This document shows positions 1 to 3,679 of a stretch of DNA of 6,812 nt, one piece after another; within the stretch, counting starts at the first letter, position 1; the number at the start of each line of letters is the position of its first letter. Under the pieces are notes generated by a model that was given only the letters and a program-made list of their open reading frames with translations, did not search any database and was not told the origin of the DNA. The translations under genes were made by a program, and so were the position numbers. The stretch comes from a bacterium (GTDB lineage Bacteria > Patescibacteriota > Minisyncoccia > Minisyncoccales > DG-74-3), in NCBI GenBank assembly GCA_021161025.1, contig JAGHBK010000082.1, positions 1-6,812 on the forward strand, given 5' to 3'.

Positions 1-804
1 AATGACATTCTTAAATTAGTTAAAATAAGAAACGAATATTATCAACTTCAAAAAGATTTTACAAAGAAACTCCGTAAAAATTTTCCGTATTTGTATAAAA
101 GTTTCGAGACTCCCGGTTTTCTAACAATCTTGTGGAATAAAATATCATGCGAAATTTTATTCTTTTTAGGTACTTGTGTTAGAACTTCAAAGAATATTGA
201 AATAAAAGAATATGTTAAAAACAGCTCTCTTATAAACCGTTTAATATTGAATAAAAATGGTTTAAAGTATGCTAGAAGTAGAGTAAAGATGGTTTTAGGA
301 GATATTAAACTTTTACCCTCAAAGGATATAGAACTCAATGATGTTAGAATTATTAAACTTTCTGTTCTAACCCAAGATGAGTACAAAAAACAAATTGATC
401 AAGAAAGGTTGAATAAATTTTTTGATTTTATGGAAAAAGCTTCACACTGGAAACAAATAGCAGAAGCAAGTTCTAGAAGACGTACAATTGCGGTAGATAA
501 AAAAGCAAAAATTGCCGTTAAAATAGATTTTCCAACTTATGAGCCTTGTTTTATTTTTGAAAGTTTTAATCCCATGAAGGAAATTCTTGCTTCTGCTAAC
601 TTTTTTACTATTGCAGAAGATGGAATGAGTGAATACAAAGAATGGGAGTTAAAATATACCATTAAATACTTTAAACCAATTTTTGAATTCTTGAAAAAAG
701 CAGAACAAGAAAGAAAAAATTTAATTAAAGATGGAGAAAGGTTTATAGGAAAACTTGAGGAAGAAAATAGACCATTTAAAGTTCTAAACAAATTAACAAA
801 TTAA
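1..804 (+). CDS. Unrecognised protein, 5' end cut by window edge
   Basis: The frame is open from base 1 with no stop, so this is the C-terminal 267 residues of a longer protein. A TTG at base 91 could serve as a start, but 30 sense codons lie upstream and read like the same protein, so I treat the gene as partial. It is Lys/Glu-rich and probably soluble, with no clear membrane segment. The last 50 or so residues (about 218-256) are charged and probably helical. A basic patch, ASSRRRTIAVDKKAK, lies at visible residues 156-170. I recognise no catalytic motif and assign no function. Its TAA stop (802-804) is shared with the promoter-like box of the next gene. Confidence is high that it is coding (long frame, coherent composition, tight spacing) and nil for function. 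Confidence 0.85.
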   Translation, partial: NDILKLVKIRNEYYQLQKDFTKKLRKNFPYLYKSFETPGFLTILWNKISCEILFFLGTCVRTSKNIEIKEYVKNSSLINRLILNKNGLKYARSRVKMVLGDIKLLPSKDIELNDVRIIKLSVLTQDEYKKQIDQERLNKFFDFMEKASHWKQIAEASSRRRTIAVDKKAKIAVKIDFPTYEPCFIFESFNPMKEILASANFFTIAEDGMSEYKEWELKYTIKYFKPIFEFLKKAEQERKNLIKDGERFIGKLEEENRPFKVLNKLTN

Positions 805-830
805 AAGGTCTTAATTTATATATTTTAAAT
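802..830 (+). promoter_or_regulatory. Putative promoter: TAAAAGGTC box plus AT-rich -10-like element
   Basis: TAAAAGGTC at 802-810 is followed after 14 bases by TTAAAT (825-830), inside the run TATTTTAAAT. The ATG of the next gene is at 840. The box contains the stop codon of the upstream gene. The same arrangement precedes the genes at 1198, 1638 and 6761 (minus strand). Promoter function is inferred from this recurrence. Confidence 0.6.
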
Positions 831-839
831 GTTCTAATT

Positions 840-1160
840 ATGGATGAAGTCACTAAACAAAAAATTGCCGAAGAATTGGTCAGAAACCACATTATCCACA
901 ATCTTTGTCTTACAGTAAATCATGCTCTTCAAGAAACTCCAGATCTTTTATATGAAGCTGAAAATTATATTCCGGATAAGGGAGAAGAATATCCTCAAAT
1001 TTATGAATATTGGGCCGTAACTGAATGGTTGGCTGAAAAACTTAAAGAAAAAGGCGAAGTTGTATTTGAGCTTTGGGATTTTCATGTTTGGGGAAGACAA
1101 ACTACAGGTCAAGCTATTAAGTTAGACCCAGTTATTCAAGAAATCGCTCTTGAAAAATAA
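840..1160 (+). CDS. Conserved phage/mobile-element hypothetical protein (WGRxTTGQAI type)
   Basis: This 106-residue soluble protein has a helical segment, IYEYWAVTEWLAEKLKEKGE (residues 54-73), followed by WGRQTTGQAI at 84-93 and a short hydrophobic tail (LDPVIQEIAL). The combination of an aromatic 'Y-W-x-V-x-x-W-L-A-x-K-L' helix with a 'WGR-x-x-x-GQAI' motif is one I recall from small uncharacterised proteins in phages and integrated elements, where it has no settled function. The family link rests on memory of the pattern. The ATG at 840 is the natural start: it comes 29 bases after the TAAAAGGTC box and has no Shine-Dalgarno sequence. The TAA stop (1158-1160) lies within the box of the next gene. 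Confidence 0.85.
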   Translation: MDEVTKQKIAEELVRNHIIHNLCLTVNHALQETPDLLYEAENYIPDKGEEYPQIYEYWAVTEWLAEKLKEKGEVVFELWDFHVWGRQTTGQAIKLDPVIQEIALEK

Positions 1161-1186
1161 AAGGTCATTTTATTTATCTTTATTAA
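1158..1186 (+). promoter_or_regulatory. Putative promoter: TAAAAGGTC box plus TATTAA
   Basis: TAAAAGGTC at 1158-1166 overlaps the stop codon of the preceding gene. After 14 bases comes TATTAA (1181-1186), and the ATG is at 1198, 11 bases further on. If TATTAA is a -10 element, transcription would begin within a few bases of the start codon. Inferred from matching sites at 802, 1606 and 6800 (minus strand). Confidence 0.62.
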
Positions 1187-1197
1187 CTATTAAAACT

Positions 1198-1359
1198 ATG
1201 GAAAAGGTTCAAAAAGAAATTAAAAAGAACTTCGAAAACATCTTTAGAACCCTGGATGAAATGAGTAAAATTCTTGATCAAACTGAAAGGGTTTTAACTA
1301 ACATTAAAGGTCATTTAGAAAAAGCTCAAGAAAGAGGTAAAAAAAGAATAACTCTATGA
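1198..1359 (+). CDS. Small coiled-coil protein, 53 residues
   Basis: A 53-residue, highly charged protein that is almost entirely one amphipathic helix. Hydrophobic residues fall on a 3-4 heptad pattern: I8, F12, I15, L19, M22, L26, then after a Thr at 29, L33, I36 and L40. This predicts a coiled coil, probably oligomeric. The C-terminus is basic (RGKKR). An in-frame TTG at 1150 would add 16 residues, but it lies inside the previous gene and upstream of the promoter-like box. The ATG at 1198, at the same distance from the box as in neighbouring genes, is preferred. Its TGA stop (1357-1359) overlaps the next start as ATGA, implying translational coupling. The function is unknown. It resembles the coiled-coil segment of the 6447-6761 protein (both have I-F-[KR]-T-L), which may only reflect coiled-coil composition. 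Confidence 0.75.
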   Translation: MEKVQKEIKKNFENIFRTLDEMSKILDQTERVLTNIKGHLEKAQERGKKRITL

Positions 1360-1622
1360 AATTAAGATTTTATTGTATTCTTTTCTCTAAAGACGAAGAA
1401 AGCAAAAAATACCGAAAATGGGCTAAAAATATGCTTATACTAGCAGGATTGCCTGTTCCTAAAGAAAATGAAACTGAAGAAGAATTTTTTCGAAGAATGG
1501 CCAAAACAGCGTCTAAAAGAAAAGATCCAATTGCAAAACCTGCTTTCTACGCATTTTTCTGTATTTTCGGGCCATTCATACTTGCTCTTCTTTATTGTCT
1601 CATCATAAAGGTCTTTGGATAA
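1356..1622 (+). CDS. Small protein with a single C-terminal membrane helix
   Basis: An 88-residue protein of unknown function. Residues 1-62 are charged and soluble-looking. Residues 63-86 form a hydrophobic stretch (AFYAFFCIFGPFILALLYCL and following) long enough for one membrane span. A basic region (RRMAKTASKRKDPIAK, 46-61) precedes the span, so the positive-inside rule suggests a cytoplasmic N-terminus and a tail-anchored topology. There is no signal peptide. The start overlaps the preceding stop as ATGA (1356-1359), so the two genes are probably translated together. AGAGGT at 1333-1338 is too far from the start to be a good ribosome binding site. The last codons (I-K-V-F-G) contain the TAAAGGTC box of the next gene. 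A holin or other lysis role cannot be excluded, but nothing specific supports it. Confidence 0.78.
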   Translation: MKLRFYCILFSKDEESKKYRKWAKNMLILAGLPVPKENETEEEFFRRMAKTASKRKDPIAKPAFYAFFCIFGPFILALLYCLIIKVFG

Positions 1623-1634
1623 TTAAAATATTTA
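1606..1634 (+). promoter_or_regulatory. Putative promoter: TAAAGGTC box plus TATTTA
   Basis: TAAAGGTC at 1606-1613, one A shorter than the other copies, lies in the final codons of the upstream gene. TATTTA (1629-1634) follows after 15 bases, and the ATG at 1638 comes 3 bases later, the shortest gap of the set. A transcript from here would be leaderless or start at the ATG itself. Confidence 0.52.
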
Positions 1635-1637
1635 ACT

Positions 1638-2183
1638 ATGCAAGATCTTGAAGAAGTAATTCTTAGAAACTTCGAATCTAAAATTAAAAACCTAAAACTG
1701 CCTTATCCGTATAATCAAATGATAAAAGAAGTAAAATTTCAAATAGGTACTGAGTGGTCAATTGATGAAAACAAGATTTTAACATTTCCGTTTGATTTTG
1801 ACCAAAGTGAAGAAGGTGAAAAAGATTTCAGAACAGGTATTTTACACGAACTTACCCATCTATTATTAGGACATCCATTCTATACTCCCAAGCACCCTCT
1901 AGCTAGATATTTCTATGAAATAGCTTGTGAAATTGAAGTAGCCTGTTTTCTCAAAGAAAGATTTAAAATTCCTTATCCCATCTGGTTATCCAGCATTATT
2001 AAGAATGGATGGCCCTCCGCAGGAAAACTAATTAAAGTTCAAGGAAAAGATGCATTTGAACTAACTTATGAATTATTAGAAGATAGAAAACTTAAACCTT
2101 GTTTTAACAAAGAACTAATTGATAATCAAAAATTTCTTAGAAAAACTGTTTTTCAGAAATCTAAGAATTCCTGGAAAATCTAA
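1638..2183 (+). CDS. Stand-alone zinc metallopeptidase-like protein (HELTH; DUF2201-like)
   Basis: The 181-residue protein carries the zincin motif HELTH at residues 70-74, in the context ILHELTHLLLGHP. The two His would bind zinc and Glu71 would be the catalytic base. A second conserved-looking stretch, YEIACEIEVACFL (93-105), follows after a His-containing loop. Glu94, Glu98 or Glu100 could give the third metal ligand. HExxHxxLGH followed by an 'IA-[CD]-[DE]-x-x-[VN]' helix and then 'ELTYELL' (131-137) resembles the N-terminal metallopeptidase part of DUF2201-type proteins. Those normally continue into a VWA-like domain, which is absent here. There is no signal peptide, so it probably acts in the cytoplasm. 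Its substrate is unknown. The ATG at 1638 follows a promoter-like box and has no Shine-Dalgarno sequence. It is the last gene before the convergent hairpin. The zincin fold is well supported; the DUF2201 link is less certain. Confidence 0.82.
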   Translation: MQDLEEVILRNFESKIKNLKLPYPYNQMIKEVKFQIGTEWSIDENKILTFPFDFDQSEEGEKDFRTGILHELTHLLLGHPFYTPKHPLARYFYEIACEIEVACFLKERFKIPYPIWLSSIIKNGWPSAGKLIKVQGKDAFELTYELLEDRKLKPCFNKELIDNQKFLRKTVFQKSKNSWKI

Positions 2184-2191
2184 CACCAAAC

Positions 2192-2224
2192 AGGAGAGGG
2201 GAGGTTAAAAATCTTCCCTCTCCT
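2192..2224. terminator. GC-rich hairpin between convergent genes, probable transcription end
   Basis: An inverted repeat folds into a 15-pair stem (2192-2206 with 2210-2224) around an AAA loop. The outer nine pairs (AGGAGAGGG/CCCTCTCCT) are perfect Watson-Crick pairs, and the inner six include two G-T wobbles. It is far more GC-rich than its surroundings and lies in the only gap between the + genes ending at 2183 and the - genes ending at 2247. That position suggests a bidirectional terminator or a 3'-end stabiliser. Neither strand has a clean T tract directly after the stem (+ continues TAAAAAAGCG; - continues GTTTGGTG), so it is not a textbook intrinsic terminator. Confidence 0.6.
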
Positions 2225-2246
2225 TAAAAAAGCGATTTTCAAACAT

Positions 2247-2552
2247 TTACTTTCCTTTACGATGGTTAGCACCAACTTTTGATCGGTAAAATTCTAACTG
2301 TGAATCCTTAATTATACTTTTAATCCTTCTAAACTCGGAGAGCAAAGAAGCAGCAGGCAAAACTAATTCATTTCTGCGTAATTTTGCCAAATCATCTTCT
2401 AATTTCTCGTTCCTTGCAAACTTAAAACGCACCCTTAAATTAGAATCAACTTCAGTATCAAGAATAGCATGTCCTGCAACAGACAGGGCTGTAACAATGT
2501 TGATGTCCGTTGTTGTATAGATTTTTACATCTTTTGAAGTAACTCTACCCAT
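2247..2552 (-). CDS. DUF5659-like small protein
   Basis: This 101-residue protein fits the pattern of DUF5659, a small domain of unknown function that I associate with phages and Patescibacteria-type genomes. It has an N-terminal strand and helix, YTTTDINIVTALSVAGHAIL (12-31), in which a 'T-x-D-x-x-x-x-x-x-L-x-x-x-G-H' core is followed by an acidic link. Next is a strand, RVRFKFARN (40-48), then an acidic helix and LRRNELVLPAASLLSEFRRI (58-77), matching the 'yrn-x-e-l-x-v' plus helix end of the domain. The C-terminus is basic (NHRKGK). The only good start is the ATG at 2552, which lies inside the end of the glycosyltransferase gene and gives a 28-base overlap in another frame. That implies translational coupling as the last gene of the operon. 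It has no known enzymatic role. Confidence 0.8.
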   Translation of the reverse strand: MGRVTSKDVKIYTTTDINIVTALSVAGHAILDTEVDSNLRVRFKFARNEKLEDDLAKLRRNELVLPAASLLSEFRRIKSIIKDSQLEFYRSKVGANHRKGK

Positions 2553-3679
2553 TTTTCATTTATTTTAGACCAAGCACAAGACTGAGCAAAATCATAAGCC
2601 CTTTGAACACAATCTGGTTTTTCTTTTGCTTTCAAGACCTCAAGTATTTTCTGGCTTAAATCTTTGTAATCAGGATAAGGTCTAAATCTATTAGAATCGG
2701 GACTAAGTCTTAGACCACTAGTTCGATAGAAAATTGCCCTATCTTTAAGCGTTTCTCTAAATGGATTAATATCAGGAACAATAACTGGAGTCATTGTTAA
2801 TGGAGCTTCAGAAACAACAGGTAGTCCCCATCCTTCTGCTGAAGTGGTGGAAAAAACAACATCAGAAATATTATAGATTGTGTTCAGGTACTCTTTTGGA
2901 AGTCCTCTGTGCTCAGCAAATTCAGGAGGAAGGGTGTAATAGTCTTGGTTTTCTTTTAAACCTAAATAAGAGGCGACCTTTGGTAAATTTATATCTCCAT
3001 ACTTATTGCAATGTAAGTAAAGCTTAACTGGAATTTTTTCCTTAAGTTCTTTTAATACCAAAAGGCTCAATTCTAGGTTCTTTCTGTAAACATTTCGCCC
3101 TATATTAGAAATCAAATAAGAATCTCCAAAATTGTCCTTCTTAAAATCAGAAACATCAGTTGGATAAAATTCATCTACTTCAGCGCCGTGATAAATAACC
3201 TGACAGTCAATTCCGTGCTTGGATAAGATATCTTTCGCCCAATTTGTAGCAACAACGGTCTGATTGGCTTCTTTAAGGGGAATTAAGCTAAAATCATCTA
3301 AAGGCCCATCTACTGGGCAATAAAAGATAATTTTAAAAGTTTTTCTAATTGTTTTTCTTTGCTGTTTTCTAATTTCTTCAATCTGTTTCCAAATTGAAGC
3401 TACAATCCAAGGATCATTCAAAATAAACAACAAATCAAATTGATTTTCTACTAGTAATTCTAAGAGTCTTTTTCTCCCATAAACATCTGGTTCCCCTCCA
3501 ATAAAACGAAATGGAGGATAAATAGGAAAATTAAAATCATGAGGTTCTCCTTCATAATTAATTCCAAGCCAGGTTATATCAAGCTTTAACTTATCTTTAA
3601 TTCCTGTAATTATATTTTTAGCAACAATTCCAAATCCAGTTGTTACTGTGGGCGAATCTGCCCAAACTAGGATTTTCAT
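2525..3679 (-). CDS. GT4-type (GT-B fold) glycosyltransferase
   Basis: This is a 384-residue, probably retaining, glycosyltransferase that would move a sugar from a nucleotide-sugar donor to an unknown acceptor. The N-terminal Rossmann half opens with MKILVWADSP and the glycine loop TTGFGIVAKNI (13-23). The linker to the second half carries IYHGAEVDEFYP (162-173). The C-terminal donor-binding half has SNIGRNVYRKNLELSLLVL (191-209), where Arg195 and Lys200 fit the phosphate-contacting basic pair, and TSAEGWGLPVVSEA (279-292), corresponding to the GT4 'E-x7-E' donor-sugar motif. The two Glu (282 and 291) are eight residues apart here, not seven. There is no signal peptide or membrane span, so it is cytosolic. 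I chose the ATG at 3679, which overlaps the previous stop as ATGA. A TTG at 3685 would add only two residues. Acceptor and sugar cannot be told from sequence. Confidence 0.93.
   Translation of the reverse strand: MKILVWADSPTVTTGFGIVAKNIITGIKDKLKLDITWLGINYEGEPHDFNFPIYPPFRFIGGEPDVYGRKRLLELLVENQFDLLFILNDPWIVASIWKQIEEIRKQQRKTIRKTFKIIFYCPVDGPLDDFSLIPLKEANQTVVATNWAKDILSKHGIDCQVIYHGAEVDEFYPTDVSDFKKDNFGDSYLISNIGRNVYRKNLELSLLVLKELKEKIPVKLYLHCNKYGDINLPKVASYLGLKENQDYYTLPPEFAEHRGLPKEYLNTIYNISDVVFSTTSAEGWGLPVVSEAPLTMTPVIVPDINPFRETLKDRAIFYRTSGLRLSPDSNRFRPYPDYKDLSQKILEVLKAKEKPDCVQRAYDFAQSCAWSKINEKWVELLQKM

Noticed and set aside
91..93. TTG at 91 as the true start of the first gene
   Set aside because: The frame stays open to base 1 with protein-like composition and no promoter-like box lies before 91, so a partial gene is more likely.
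48..386. Open frame on - opposite the first gene (with others at 537-791 on - and 2794-3027 on +)
   Set aside because: They are antisense to well-supported genes, have no recognisable domains and arise from AT-rich codon bias.
1150..1197. Upstream TTG start for the coiled-coil gene at 1198
   Set aside because: It would overlap the previous gene and place the promoter-like box inside the coding region; the ATG at 1198 has the same box spacing as its neighbours.
1304..1312. TTAAAGGTC, a further copy of the box, 43 bases before the ATG at 1356
   Set aside because: It lies fully inside coding sequence (residues N-I-K-G-H), no TATWWA-like element follows at 14-15 bases, and the gene at 1356 is already coupled by an ATGA overlap. 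Probably a coincidental match.
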